A DNA stretch of 64,000 nucleotides from Planctomycetota bacterium (GCA_016712275.1 JADJRI010000018.1:1-64000), one strand, 5' to 3'. Shown: positions 29,954-40,580, counted from the stretch's first letter. Notes: generated by a model from the sequence alone, not told the origin. Translations and numbers: made by a program.

Positions 29954-32186
29954 TTACATCTCTGTCTTGAAGAACCGCACAATCCGCTCGTACAATCGCA
30001 TCGACACATTCGGATCGGGCACCATGTGCGTGAATCCCGAAAGCATCAGCAGCTCATGCTTCTTCCCGGCCCGAAACAGCGCATCGTGCAGCTTCAGCGT
30101 ATGCTGGAAATAAACGTTGTCGTCCGTCGTGCCGTGAATCAATAAGAGCGGCCGCGAAAGCTGGTCCGCATAGGTCGACGCATCGCACGCCTTGTACCCC
30201 GCCGCGTTCGCATCCGGCATGCCCATATACCGCTCGGTGTAATGGGTGTCATAGTCGTGCCAGTCCGTCACCGGCGCTCCGGCCACCGCCGCCTTGTAAA
30301 CGTCCGGCCGCTTCAGCACCGCCATCGCCGAAAAATACCCGCCGAACGACCAGCCCGTGATGCCGACGCGCGAGGCATCCATCTCTGGGTATTGCGCGCA
30401 GAGTGCCTTCACAATGTCAGCATGTTCCGAAAGCGGAATGTCAATCACGTTGCCCGAAATCGCCCGTTCCCAATCCCGCCCGCGCCCCGGCGTGCCCCGT
30501 GCATCGGTCTGCACGACAATGAACCCCTGGTCGGCCATCCATTGATTTCGCAAATACGCCCGAGCGGCTGTCGTGACCACGCTCGACCCCGGCCCGCCAT
30601 AGACCGATTCGATGACAGGATACTTTCTGCCTTTCTTGAAATCGCGCGGCCGCAGAATGGCAACTTCGTGCCGCCGCAACTCGATTGTCACTGTCGTCCA
30701 TTCGACATTCGGCATAATGGTCGGGTCTACCGCCAGAGAAGGAAGCTCCATGACTTCATGGTCATCCTGACGGCACAGCGTCTGCAACTGCTTTCCGTTC
30801 GCAAGCGAGCCGGTTATTACGCGAGTGTCTCCGTTCTTCGAGAAGATGGCTCCAAATACTCCCTTGGCGCCGCTCATGTCCGTGCAGCCGGTTCCATCCA
30901 ACTCCAACCCAAACAGGTGGGACTCGATCGACGAAACGCCGCCCTTGACGATCATAAGGCTCTCTTGGTCGAACATTGCGACGAATCCGCCATATCTGGC
31001 AGAATCTCCATCTTTAGTTTTGAGTTCGAATTCACGAACCAGAGTGCCATCTGTGCGTCGCAATTCCAGTTTCCGATCGCCGCTTCGCTCGCTGGTCCAC
31101 AAAAACCCGCCGCCATCCTTGGTCCACCGCGGCATGTCCGCATCGATATTCACCCACGCATCATCGTGCTCGCGCAGTAATTCCGTCAGTTGTGCCGTCT
31201 CCGGATCGAGGCGATACAGCGCCGCATCCTTTTGATCGCGTGACTCGTAGTAAATCGTCAATGGCGAGTCCTTGGCACTGCGCACCGTTGCCACGTATTC
31301 CCACGCCTCGCCGCCCGTCTCGATCATCCGCGTTCGCCGCCGGACACGCTGCTAATCCCCAGCGACACCTTCGCGTTCTTCGCCCCCGTATTCCGGATAT
31401 CGCCACCCATTTGCCGGCGTCTCGGGGTGCAGCGGGTCGGCGATATACCGCGTCGGCACCTCGGTTTGGTCGGCAATGGCATACACCAAGTGCTGCGAAT
31501 CGCCCGTCCACCAATAGCCCGTGCCGCGATCCATCTCCTCCGCAGCGACAAATTCCGCCACGCCATGCGAAACATCCTGCGTTCCTCCCGCCGTCGCGCC
31601 CGATCCTGATTGGTGGCCAGGTCGATGACGTGCAGGTCATACCCGCGGATGCATGCCACATGGTTGCCGTCGAAAGAGAACTTCGCATCCCGCGCGGGCA
31701 TGTCGTGCTGGGCGAGCCGCGTGATTTTTGCATCGGCCCGATCGATGACATACAGCGCGCCGTTCAAGCCGGTTAGGATCTTCGTGCCATCCTCCGAAAG
31801 CTGATACCATGTCAGCCCCTGCTTCGATTCGCGTCGACGTTCCCGCGCCGCCTTCTCTTCGGCCGTCAGTTGCTCCTTCGCCCCGCCCAGCAAATCCTCC
31901 GCGCGAAGGATGCATCGCGTCTCGCGCGTCGCCACGTTCATCTCATACAAACTTTGGATCACATCCCGCGGCCCGCTGCGCAAAAACAGCACCGCATCGC
32001 CGCTAGGCGTAATGGCGATTCGCGCCGGCCGCCCCGCGCTGAAACCGCGCGTCTCGGTCAAATCACGCAAAAGCTCGTGTCGATCAACGCATCCACGCGC
32101 GGCCCGGCGCATCCCGAGCCCAGGGCAATTGACGAAAACGCAAAAACAATTTGCCCGATGGTGGACCTGCGAGGAAATGGTGACAA
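29954..32186 (-). CDS. S9 family prolyl oligopeptidase (DPP IV type) lipoprotein (several frame breaks)
   Basis: A serine peptidase of about 740 residues that cleaves dipeptides after proline. The C-terminal alpha/beta hydrolase has nucleophile GWSFGGYFS, Asp in TTDDNVYF and His in GFTHMVPD. The N-terminal propeller includes AEFVAAEEMDRGTGYWWTGDS, typical of DPP IV. The first 25 codons, from a TTG at 32186 with AAAGGG upstream, give an RR-containing signal peptide with lipobox LGSGC. The frame then breaks near 32080, near 31605, and twice more near 31385 and 31335 (GISSVSGGE...MIETGGEAW). It is convergent with the macroglobulin gene. Activity is likely if the breaks are sequencing errors. Confidence 0.85.
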
Positions 32187-32273
32187 GGAAATGCCCTTTG
32201 TTAGTTAGTTGTCTTCGATCATAACGTGCCACTAATTGCGACAGTGCCGCATCGATTACGACTGCCATTGTTG

Positions 32274-32316
32274 AAAAGGGTGTGACACCCGCCAACGGCC
32301 GGTACCACACCCTTTT
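32274..32316. repeat. Dispersed inverted repeat, copy D
   Basis: AAAAGGGTGTGACACC (32274-32289) faces GGTACCACACCCTTTT (32301-32316), 14 of 16 positions complementary. It lies between the start of the S9 peptidase gene and the end of the Cys-rich protein gene, both on the minus strand. On either strand the stem ends in a four-T run, so it may double as a terminator. Confidence 0.6.
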
Positions 32317-32471
32317 GATTCACCACCAATCTAACGTCAAACGGCCGATCGATACACGCCCATTCCATGCCCTCGAAAATGCAGGTCTCCATTCGACCTT
32401 GTTGTACCACGTCCTCGTGGGAGCCAAAAATCCGATCCAAACCGTGGAGCTTTCACGCCGTAATTATGCAA

Positions 32472-33858
32472 TTACGGGCAATCCCCCGTTGTGTCCAACA
32501 GTGCATTCACCATCGGCCCAACATCGTCCATCGCCACGCTGAAGTCATGATTCATGTCCGCACAATCGCAGCCGGCCGGCACAAACCCCGGCGCGCCGCC
32601 CGAAGCAATGATGCATTCAACAAAGGCACTCACATCCTGCCCATCGCGGGCGTTGTTGTTGTCCACATCGCCATCGCAGGTCGAGCATGTTCGGCACGGC
32701 GACGATGCACAACTAATACCATCCCCGATGTAGACGCGCCCGCCCGCCTCGCAATCGGATTGCAACGCCTGAATGCAGGTCGCCCCCGGTTCCAGATCGA
32801 CGCAGCACGCGCCGAGAACCGCGGGTGGACAGGAGATTTCGAAGCAAAGTCCGGAAGCGTTGTGGCTGCCGCCAAGATTCTCACAATCGCTCGGAATCTG
32901 ATCGAGGCAGCTACCATCTTCAAGGCAGCACGCCCCAACCACGCAGGTTTGCGGGCCGCAATTCGGACTCGATGCAACGAAGGTGCCGCCAGACACAGCG
33001 CAGTCGATTTGATTCAGTTCCACGCACCCTTCAAGCGTGCAGCATGCCGCAATGACCGACAATACGCCGCATGGATTCGGCGAGCACACCGTGCCTACAC
33101 CGAGAAAAGTGCGTCCGAAACTCTCGCAATTCAGCCGCGTGTCCATGCTGCATTCGGATGTGGGCGTCGCTCCGGCGCAGCACGCGCCGATGCCGCATGC
33201 GTCGTCGATACAGGATGAGTCGACAATCCAGGTGCCGCCCATGCTGTTGCAAACCGACTGAATGACGTCTTGGCAGCCTTCTTCAAGACAGCAGGCGCCG
33301 ACATCGCAGGTCGTCGCCGTGCAGGATGTGTTCGGTAGAAACAAGCCGCCGATGCCGTCGCACTCGCTTGGCGTGAGTCCGGATCCGCAACCTTCCGCCG
33401 TGCAGCATGCGCCGCTCGTACCGCCGCATGGGCTCGGTTCGCACGGTCCGCCGAAAAAGTCGCGACCAGCCCCTTCGCAATTCTCCTGCGTGTCTTGATA
33501 GCAGAATGTCCCCGCGCAGCACGCGCCCTCGCCGCCACCGCCGCCGCATGGATTCGAGCCGCAGAACGCCCCGTTCTGAAAAGCGCCGCCCTGCAAATCG
33601 CAAAAGCCCTTAGCCATGTCATGGCAAACGCCGGGACCGAGGCAACATGCCCCAAAATCGCAATCATTGTCCGCACAGGACGTGCCCGTGCCCAGCCATT
33701 GTCCTCCCAGGTTGTTGCACTGCGTCTGTAAAATCGATGCATCCCACGGATTCCTCGCAGCACGCACCAACCTGCCCGATGGCTGGCTGAACCGCCGAGA
33801 CCGCGACAAGACCACACGCGAAAACAACGACGAATCGAATGGAACAGGGCTTGTTCAT
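32472..33858 (-). CDS. Secreted Cys-rich GACC-repeat protein with dockerin-like end (one frameshift)
   Basis: About 462 residues. The signal peptide (MNKPCSIRFVVVFACGLVAV) is followed by at least eight repeats of about 40-45 residues with the pattern GACC-x(3-6)-C-x(6-9)-C-x(3)-GG-x(8-12)-C-x(4)-C; examples are GACCLEEGCQDVIQSVCNSM and GACCAGATPTSECSMDTRLN. The end has dockerin-like calcium loops (DGDVDNNNARDGQDVSAFVE and DMNHDFSVAMDD). The first repeat breaks near 33725; restoring it gives CIDFTDAQCNNLGGQW. The repeats are probably disulphide-rich extracellular modules. The biochemical role is unknown. Two neighbouring proteins share the module. Confidence 0.75.
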
Positions 33859-34044
33859 GGCAAATTCCTCTCCGGGCTCGCGGCCGCATTTTTTTTGAGA
33901 AACCAGGAATGGTCGGACTCCCGAATACGTTTAATCATAACAGATGGCCGTCGGCCGCTTCAATCCTCAATTGATGGGGAACAAAAAAAAATCGCACGAG
34001 TCAAAATGAAGGCACGGCAGTCCACGCCGTCAGTGCGCTTATAT

Positions 34045-34060
34045 TTAGACGAGCGTCTAA
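34045..34060. promoter_or_regulatory. Perfect 7-2-7 palindrome in the divergent region
   Basis: TTAGACG AG CGTCTAA is a perfect dyad in the gap between two divergent exoprotein genes. Its size is typical of a dimeric repressor site. No regulator is known. Confidence 0.35.
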
Positions 34061-34181
34061 GTATGATCGACATTGCGCGCGCGTTTGCCGCGCTCCGTAG
34101 TGCGCCTGGCAGGGATTCACTTGAAATGGTGTGAGATGCGGATCGACTGGAAGGTCGGTGATACTGTAAACTTTAATGTGG

Positions 34182-34201
34182 CACAGCCGCCCACGGCTGT
34201 G
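34182..34201. repeat. Inverted repeat related to the dispersed family, copy E
   Basis: CACAGCCG (34182-34189) and CGGCTGTG (34194-34201) with loop CCCA, preceded by GTGG. The outer arms of the family are only half kept (GTGGCACAGCCG on the left; GTGGAAT on the right), so membership is tentative. Confidence 0.4.
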
Positions 34202-34339
34202 GAATTTAATCAAACTATACCGGCACCAAGTCGGTGTGATGCGCTAATTCGATATGAGTTATTTATTCGCGATTTTTTCATGCGCATTGCATTGAGCCAT
34301 GCTTCAGTCATTGCTACACTGGATTTCGGAGAACAAATC

Positions 34340-36023
34340 GTGCATCGCGGAAGAAACAAATTCATCGCGCGGCTCATCGTAACATTACTGGCATTGACCT
34401 GCTCCCAGTCGGTGCTCCACGCGGAATCGCCGACGTTCGATGCCGTCGCGAGAAGCGCGCCGCCGATGCCGCGTCCCAATCCGGCCGGCGTCGACACCGG
34501 CGCCTGCTGCATCGGCGCCGTCGACTGCATTATCATCACGCAATTCGATTGCGAGGACGAGGGCCACACCTGGCTCGGCCCCGACACGCTGTGTGTCAAC
34601 TGTCCGGCACTTCCTCAATGCCCCGAGTCCGGCGTGCTTCTCGCCCAGCAGGTCTACGATCCGACCGTTTTCTCGTCTGCCACCACATCGGAAATCGGCT
34701 CCAACTTTTCGGTTTTCGACCATTTTTCCGGCGTGGCCGGCGCGGTCGAAAGCCTCACTTGGTGGGGGCTCGACATGCAACCCGTCGGCAATCACTTTGA
34801 AGAGTGCGAGGAAACCAATAACACATTCATCATCGCGTTTCACAGCGGAGACGCCGGACAGCCCGGCAATGTCGTCTGCAGTTGGCTGGTGAATGCCACG
34901 CGCACGCCACTCAATATACGATACTTCGGTGCGGAGCTCAACGAGTATCATGCCGTCCTTCCGGCGCCATGCGTCCTGACGCGCGGCTGGGTTTCCATCA
35001 TCGGCGCCGGCGATCCTCAATGCTGGTTTATCTGGATGTCCTCGCCCGATGGCGACGATCAGTCCTACTGCGACGGCTGTACCGTGGGCCCGCAGTCCAG
35101 TGATTATGCGGTGTGCCTCCATGGCGAGGTCGGCGGAATCTACGGCGCATGCTGCCACGATGCATCCTCGACCTGCATGGACGAAAAAGTCGAAATAGCA
35201 CAGTGCCTCGGCGATGGCATGCGATTCGCGCCGAACGAGACCTGTAACTCCCTAACCCCGCCGTGCGGCACCGTCTTCGGGCGCTGCTGCATTTTCACCT
35301 TCGAATGTTCGATTGAAACGTTGGACGAAGTGCTGTGCTGGGCGGAAACTGGATCGCGCCGAATCCATGTGCTCGCAGTGCCCATGCACCGCCTATTGCC
35401 CTCCGCACGGCCGGCCCGAGCCCGAACCACCCTGCGGCGAGGGTTTTGTCGACACCTTCAACGGCGGCTGCGATATCGTGCCGAATGTCTTTTCGCCCAT
35501 TGCCATCGGCGATGTGGTCTGCGGCACATCCGGATTCTTCTCGGGCAGCAATAATTTTGATCGCGATTTCGATTGGTACGAACTCAATGTCAACGCGCAA
35601 ACCGACATTCTCTGGGAAGTCGTCGCGGAATTCACGGCCACCATCTCAATCATCGATGCCTCCGCCGGTTGTCCCGGAACAGTTCTCGATTCCGCCACCG
35701 TTCCGCCGTGTGTGCAACATGCGGTGTACTGGTTTGCCGATCAGCCCGGAACGTACTGGCTGGTCATCGGTTCGGACGGTTTCAACGATGTGGATTCCTG
35801 TCCGGCCAAGTACACCGTCAGCGTGCCGACGCCGTTTGGTTGTCCGCCGGGCGATGTGAATCAGGATCAAGTGCGCGACGGCCGCGATGTGCAGGGATTT
35901 GTCGACTGCATTGTTTTGGGAAGCACGCTGGGCGGGAGCTGCCCGTGCGCGGATGTAACAGGAGACGGAGTGCCGACTTTGGCCGACATTTCGCCTTTTG
36001 TTTCCGGATTACTGGGTAATTGA
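34340..36023 (+). CDS. Secreted Cys-rich protein with dockerin-like end (two frame breaks)
   Basis: About 561 residues. The GTG at 34340 has GGAG upstream and gives a signal peptide (FIARLIVTLLALTCSQSVLHA). One GACC module follows (GACCIGAVDCIIITQFDCED), then a beta-rich domain (LLAQQVYDPTVFSSATTSEI), further GACC/GRCC modules (GACCHDASSTCMDEKVEIAQ) and a pre-peptidase-like beta domain (DFDWYELNVNAQTDILWEV). The end is dockerin-like (GDVNQDQVRDGRDVQGFVD; DVTGDGVPTLAD). The frame breaks near 35338 and 35374, each repaired by one added base (LGGNWIAPNPC then SQCPCTAYCPPHG). Probably a surface or extracellular protein; substrate unknown. Confidence 0.7.
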
Positions 36024-36044
36024 GACCGGCCGCGACGGCCGGTC
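36024..36044. terminator. Hairpin between convergent genes
   Basis: A perfect 9-bp stem (GACCGGCCG, loop CGA, CGGCCGGTC) starts right after the stop of the upstream plus-strand gene and just before the end of the minus-strand 28-codon gene. There is no T-run, so termination is uncertain; a 3'-end stabilising hairpin is equally possible. Confidence 0.45.
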
Positions 36045-36046
36045 CA

Positions 36047-36133
36047 TCAGACGCAGCCGATGATGCCGACGAGCAATGCGAGCGTTGCCAGAATGGGCAG
36101 GCGTTTCAGCCAGTGAACATATCCTTGTTGCAT
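36047..36133 (-). CDS. 28-residue hydrophobic peptide
   Basis: ATG 36133 is preceded on the minus strand by AGAGGA eight bases upstream and opens 28 codons ending in TGA (36047-36049). The peptide has a short amphipathic start (MQQGYVHWLKRLP) and one membrane helix ending in Cys (LALLVGIIGCV). The ending resembles a lipobox but with only one residue after Cys. The gene has its own leader with nested inverted repeats (36162-36205). This combination of Shine-Dalgarno, regular codon use and clean hydrophobic helix makes it more than a random small frame. No family is recognised. Confidence 0.5.
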   Translation of the reverse strand: MQQGYVHWLKRLPILATLALLVGIIGCV

Positions 36134-36161
36134 GGCTAATCCTCTGTTGAAGTAACGAAAT

Positions 36162-36205
36162 GCGGCACCAGAACTTACGGCTGGAATCCATTCCAGAAGG
36201 GTGCC
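36162..36205. promoter_or_regulatory. Nested inverted repeats in the leader of the 28-codon gene
   Basis: The inner palindrome CTGGAAT-CC-ATTCCAG (36181-36196) is perfect. It is enclosed by GGCACC (from about 36163) and GGTGCC (to about 36204). The element lies 30-70 bp upstream of the small peptide start on the minus strand. It could be an operator or a structured mRNA leader. Confidence 0.4.
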
Positions 36206-36317
36206 AATAGATATACCGTGATAACCTGTGGGCCGGGCGACGTCAATGGAATTGTTAAGTGATTGTTAATATTTGACTTACGTTCCGAGATCATTGAATG
36301 GGTTGCTGTTTGATGGC

Positions 36318-36351
36318 ATTAAAACACCCCGGTCGGGAATCGGCCGGGGTG
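36318..36351 (-). terminator. Terminator of the minus-strand TPR-type gene
   Basis: CACCCCGG (36325-36332) pairs with CCGGGGTG (36344-36351). On the minus strand the stem is followed by TTTTAATG (plus-strand AAAA at 36321-36324). It lies about 30 bp after the stop of the gene ending at 36383. Confidence 0.65.
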
Positions 36352-36382
36352 CTTCGATTATGGACGGACCCAGGAGCAATGG

Positions 36383-37705
36383 TCAATTCGGGTCGTTCTG
36401 CTTTCCGCCACCGACTGCGGCGCCGGCGCTCTGGCTATTCACGAACTGGTTGAGGATCGCCATGATGCGCGCGGTCTCGTTTGGATCGGTTCGCGTGCTG
36501 ATGGCGTTATTGTCGATGCCGCCGAAAAAGTGAAGCAGCGGCAGTCCGGCCGCCAGGTCTTCGGGCCAGCCGTTGAAAATCATGCTGCGCTCGCGGAGAT
36601 AGTGGCGATCGAGCAGGCGCTGGTGCTGCTCATAGGCCGAGCCGGGTAGGTTGCATAGAAATTCGGCACGGGATGCACCAGCTCCGCAAGGTCGTAAATC
36701 ACCGTCTGATAGGTCTGTCCATCCGCGCCGGTGAAGGGTTTGCCTTCGTGAAGGACGCCATCGCGATATTCGGCGCGGCGGGCCGTGCGCGCAGCCCAGT
36801 CGGCCGGGTAGACCATGTCGACGCCGGCGGGCGGGGGAAACGCGGCCACCTGATTGTCAATCAGTTGCGATGCCCGCTGTCGGGCGAGGCCTCGGGCCAA
36901 TTCGCGCTCATAGGCGTGAATGGCGAATTCGCCGTAGAGGGCGTCGTCGATGTCGATGATTTCGCCGCTTTCCGCGAATTCGTAGTTGTTCCGATCGCCG
37001 GACCTTACCGTCGTCGTCGAGGACGACACGGTGGTTTCCTCGCCCGTGTCCATGAGCGTGGGATCGGTCTCCGCGCCGGTTTTGCGCGTGACGATGGCCG
37101 TCGAGCCGGCGGCCTTGGCCGATGTTCGACCGGAGGATTTCGCGGCGCGGGCGGCCTCTCTTCATGCTGTTACGCAGCGCGGTGAGCTGCCGCTGATAAG
37201 GGGACACATCAATGTTTCGCGGCACGCCGGCCAGCTCGGTATCGGCCGATGCGATGCGCTCCTGGGCCAGAGTGAGATCGCCGGTTCGTATCGCCTGCTT
37301 CGCCTGAATGATCTGCAAACGCACGCGCCGATAGACCTGGCCCAATTCGGCCGCCTGCTCTTCCTCGATAATCGAGAGCGCTTCGCGATCCTGCTCGGTC
37401 ATGGTGCCGGCCGACCGTTTGGCGACGAGTAGCCGCGCATACATGGCCCGATTGTCGGGGTCGAGGCGATAGGCTTTTTCATAGAGGGCCACGGCTTTGG
37501 CGAATTCTTCAGCCGCAACCAGCCGTTCCGCTTCATCGGCGAGCCGGTGGATTTCGGAATTCCGGGCTGTCCTGTCGTCGGCGCGGCCGGCGCCCTCGTT
37601 TTCCTTGATGGCCTGATCGAGCAGATCGGCCGGCCCGTTGGCAAACAGCGCAGGGGCGGCGAAAAGCAGGGCGATAGCGGAGATTCGGAGAACGTTGCGT
37701 GGCAT
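36383..37705 (-). CDS. Exported TPR-containing protein of unknown function (two frameshifts)
   Basis: About 440 residues from ATG 37705 (AGGAGA upstream), with a signal peptide (NVLRISAIALLFAAPALFA). The N-terminal third is helical with a TPR (EEFAKAVALYEKAYRLDPDN), then a coiled-coil-like stretch. The middle is low-complexity and basic, then Thr/Ser-rich (ETTVSSSTTTVRSGD). The C-terminal domain has EIIDIDDALYGEFAIHAYER and YDLAELVHPVPNFYATYP, and I do not recognise it. Breaks near 37160 and 36632, each repaired by a small indel, link the three open segments (MKREAARAAKSSGR; YPGSAYEQHQRLLDRHYL). A terminator follows. Function unknown. Confidence 0.6.
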
Positions 37706-37916
37706 CGTCAGTCTCCTGTATGGTCGAGCGTGTCTTGGCCCGTGGGTCGGCATGCTGTTTGGGTGGGCTCTTTGCGTCGGGCCTTGCGCATGGCTTCGTA
37801 CCGACTTTATTATTGCCCGCAGCCGGGTGGGAATCAAGGAAAAAGGGGAATGGCGCGCGGGAAATCGAGAGGAATATCGAATGGCGAACAGGAAAACGTG
37901 AATAGGGAAAACGCAG

Positions 37917-39000
37917 TTATGGACAGGTGAAGGGTCCGGCGTCGTTGCAGTCGTGGGAAGCGAGCAGGGCCTCCACGAAGCAGGGCGACATCGGCCATGT
38001 CGAGCAGGCCGCTGTCGTTCATGTCGATGAGATCGAACGCGGATGGGGGGATGCTGCTGGACTGGAGAAAGTCCGTCACATACAGGGGAATGTCGTCGCC
38101 ACGGATTAGGCCGTCGGCGTTGATATCGCCGCGGCAAACGTCGGCCGGCGCGGCGTCGGCGGTGATGATCATGATGGGGGCGTTGGTGTGCGAGCTGGCG
38201 TAGAAGGTGAAACCGGTGCCGGTGTCGGTGGCGACGAAGTAGAGAGAAACGGGGCCTTCGGTTTTCAGGTCGGTTGTGAAGCCGGTGGTGAGGGCGAGGT
38301 TGAACGATTGGTAGGTGGCGGTCAATGCGTTTTGGAAATTGCCGAGCGTTTCAACGAGCCCGCTGGTCAGTAGCGAGCGGCCGTATGTAAAGCCGATTTG
38401 GTTGCCGGTGGCGGGCGATGGGGAATTCGGCGTGCCGACGCCCTGGGACCAGTTGTCGTTTGAGAACCATTTGATATCGAAGTGTCCGGAACCGATGCCG
38501 AATATCGAATTAAAGGGCGTGGGGAATTCGAAGAGCTTCAGTTCGACATTGGTGATGATCCAGTTACCGGCGCCGTAGTTGGCATCGAATGCGGCGACGG
38601 CAGGGACAGGATCGAATTTGATCCAGGTGTCGGCGATGCCGCGAATTTGATTGACTCGATTGCGGGCCTGGCTGCCGGCGACGCTGAGTCCGCCGGAATA
38701 GCCGTAGCAATATTCGGGGGGGGCCAGGAGCTCGAAGCCGTCTTCGATGCCGTAGATTTCGTAGGTCATGGTTGTTTCGACGCAGGCATCGCAAGTGGTG
38801 CCTTCACCGGCAAAAACACCGCCGACGTTCAGGCAACTGGATTCCGATCGGATGGAGCAGCCCATGGTGGCGGGATCGCAGCAGGCGCCGGGGAGGCCGC
38901 CGCGCGGGTCGGCCGGGTCGTCGTCGGCCTTGGCGTTGTAGGAATTTGCAGCGCAGACAATCAGAATCGCGGTTGCGATTTTGGAGAGACAATGCTTCAT
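37917..39000 (-). CDS. Secreted GACC-module protein with dockerin-like end (one frameshift near the 3' end)
   Basis: About 361 residues. A signal peptide (MKHCLSKIATAILIVCAANS) is followed by one GACC module (GACCDPATMGCSIRSESSCL ... CDAC). A beta-rich domain follows (ADTWIKFDPVPAVAAFDANY, NWIITNVELKLFEFPTPFN), resembling DNRLRE-type adhesin domains. It ends in dockerin-like loops (DINADGLIRGDDIPLYVTDF; DMNDSGLLDMADVALF). The last loop breaks near 37985. The repaired frame ends EALLASHDCNDAGPFTCP at TAA 37917-37919, which is the natural end of such proteins. It shares modules with the genes at 32472 and 34340. Confidence 0.72.
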
Positions 39001-39196
39001 GATGACCTCGAATTCGCGCGGACGGTGGTTGCTCGCCGTCGCCCACTCCCTTGCGCGGGTGATTTATATATGTTATAGGTGAAAATGGGAGTGTATTGCA
39101 AGAAAGCTGTTTATGGGCACAGTACGGGCGGCGATTTGCGATTTATTGGGTCCGCTATGATTGTGCGTGGAAATTGAGGTTTTTCTGGAGACGAAG

Positions 39197-39584
39197 ATGA
39201 GCGACAGGAAGAAAACGGTTGCTGTGGTGGGTGCGTCGGCGGATCGCAGCAAGTACAGCAACAAATCGGTGCGGGCCCATTTGAAGCAAGGTTGGGATGT
39301 ATATCCGGTCAACCCCAAAGGCGGAGAGATTGAGGGATTGAAGGTGTATGCGAGCGTGAGAGATTCCGGCGGCGATCGACCGGGTGTCACTCTATTTGCC
39401 GCCGGCGGTGGGAGTGAAAGCCTTGGCGGATATTGCGGCGGCGAAGCCGGGGGAATTTTTTGTGAACCCAGGGGCGGAGAGCGATGAGCTGGTGACGGAG
39501 GCGGAGCGATTGGGGCTGGAGCCGCTGCTGGCGTGCAGCATTGTTGACATCGGTGTGACACCGGGTCAGTTCGCGGATGCGTGA
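39197..39584 (+). CDS. CoA-binding domain protein, YccU type (one frame break)
   Basis: A Rossmann-fold CoA-binding protein of about 129 residues. ATG 39197 follows GGAG by six bases, and the N-terminus KKTVAVVGASADRSKYSNK carries the nucleotide-binding loop. Next come DVYPVNPKGGEIEGLKVYAS and, after a frame break near 39361, IPAAIDRVSLYLPP. Then comes EFFVNPGAESDELVTEAERL. Two bases lost from a GATATT-like context would restore SVRDIPAAIDRV. These proteins bind CoA and are of uncertain function in bacteria. It stands alone, upstream of a convergent sulfotransferase-like gene. Confidence 0.8.
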
Positions 39585-39636
39585 GAATCGATGAGATCGG
39601 TGTTGAGGGGTGCCACGTGTCGGTCGGTTTTGCGTA

Positions 39637-40221
39637 TCAGTCCTTTCGTTGACGGTAGAGATTCTTGTCGACGACGGCCTCCATCGCCCTGGTGTCGAGC
39701 GTACCGCCGAGCAACTGGTTGATGCGCGGAATGCAGGACTGATCGCCTTTCATGACGGCGTTGTAGTCGACTTCGATGAGATCGACATCGGCGCGCAGGC
39801 CCATCTTTTTCAGCACGGCGTCGACATGGGTGAGCAGCAGCTTGCCGATTTCGTCGTCGCTGGGGCCGCCTTCCTTGACGGTGCCGCGCCGGATCATCAT
39901 TTGTTTTTGCGAAGCGAGAATTTCGTGGATGTGTCGGCGCATGAACACGATCTTGTAACCGCCGGTTGATTCGGGCAGGTCGAGCAGAAGCTGGGAGATC
40001 ATTTTTACAACTTTGCCTCGGGCATCGGGCAGCCAGGCTTTGTCGTCCTTGATTTTCTTGACGCGTTCGAATTCGTAGTAGCCTTTGGGGTTGTCTTCGT
40101 CGGCGGTGCGGACGCCATCGGCCAAAACGGGCACGCCGCCGGCTTCGAGCATGGCCATCATCATGGAGGTGCCGCTGCGGGGCAGGCCGGAGACAATCGT
40201 GACGAAATCGGCTTTGAACAT
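39637..40221 (-). CDS. Sulfotransferase-family P-loop protein
   Basis: A 194-residue protein starting with ADFVTIVSGLPRSGTSMMM, in which GLPRSGTS is the 5'-phosphosulfate-binding loop of PAPS sulfotransferases. YKIVFMRRHIHEILASQKQM matches the 3'-phosphate-binding region (RxxxxxxxS-type). It is short compared with typical sulfotransferases (250-300 residues) but internally intact, as in the small family members common in Planctomycetes. The acceptor is unknown. It is convergent with the CoA-binding gene. Confidence 0.75.
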   Translation of the reverse strand: MFKADFVTIVSGLPRSGTSMMMAMLEAGGVPVLADGVRTADEDNPKGYYEFERVKKIKDDKAWLPDARGKVVKMISQLLLDLPESTGGYKIVFMRRHIHEILASQKQMMIRRGTVKEGGPSDDEIGKLLLTHVDAVLKKMGLRADVDLIEVDYNAVMKGDQSCIPRINQLLGGTLDTRAMEAVVDKNLYRQRKD

Positions 40222-40580
40222 GGCGAATCAACTCCGCGCTGGGACTATTTGAATCGGGCCATCTTATTCGGTTCCCTGAGAAAATGAAATGCGATACTGG
40301 TAAAGTCAGATAAGATGCGTCACCGTGTGGCAGGTATTCGCACGGGCCGGAGGCCCATGCTCCCCAAACATAACCGGTGCTTGAAACACAGGGCGATCTG
40401 AAAGCCGGACTGTGCGGGCAGGACTGTGGCCGCGATGAGATCGAAATTCGCCGATGGAAACCGGAGGGCTCGGAATGGGGATCGGGGCGCGGTAAGATGA
40501 AAGACCTGTCGTGGCGGTTCGTTGAAATGGACGACCGCCGCAATTCTTCGGCGGACTTCGACAAGATTTGGAGAGATGCG

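Larger units (their letters stand above)
33859..34339. other. Divergent promoter region between two secreted-protein genes
   Basis: 481 bp separating the minus-strand GACC-repeat gene from the plus-strand GACC-containing gene. It holds an A-run (about 33985), a perfect palindrome TTAGACG-AG-CGTCTAA (34045-34060) and a short inverted repeat CACAGCCG/CGGCTGTG (34182-34201) related to the dispersed family. No supported gene is present; open frames crossing it have no family resemblance. Confidence 0.5.

Noticed and set aside
33616..34134. Plus-strand frame of about 172 codons over the start of the GACC-repeat gene and the gap
   Set aside because: Overlaps a gene with signal peptide on the other strand; no family resemblance or ribosome-binding site.
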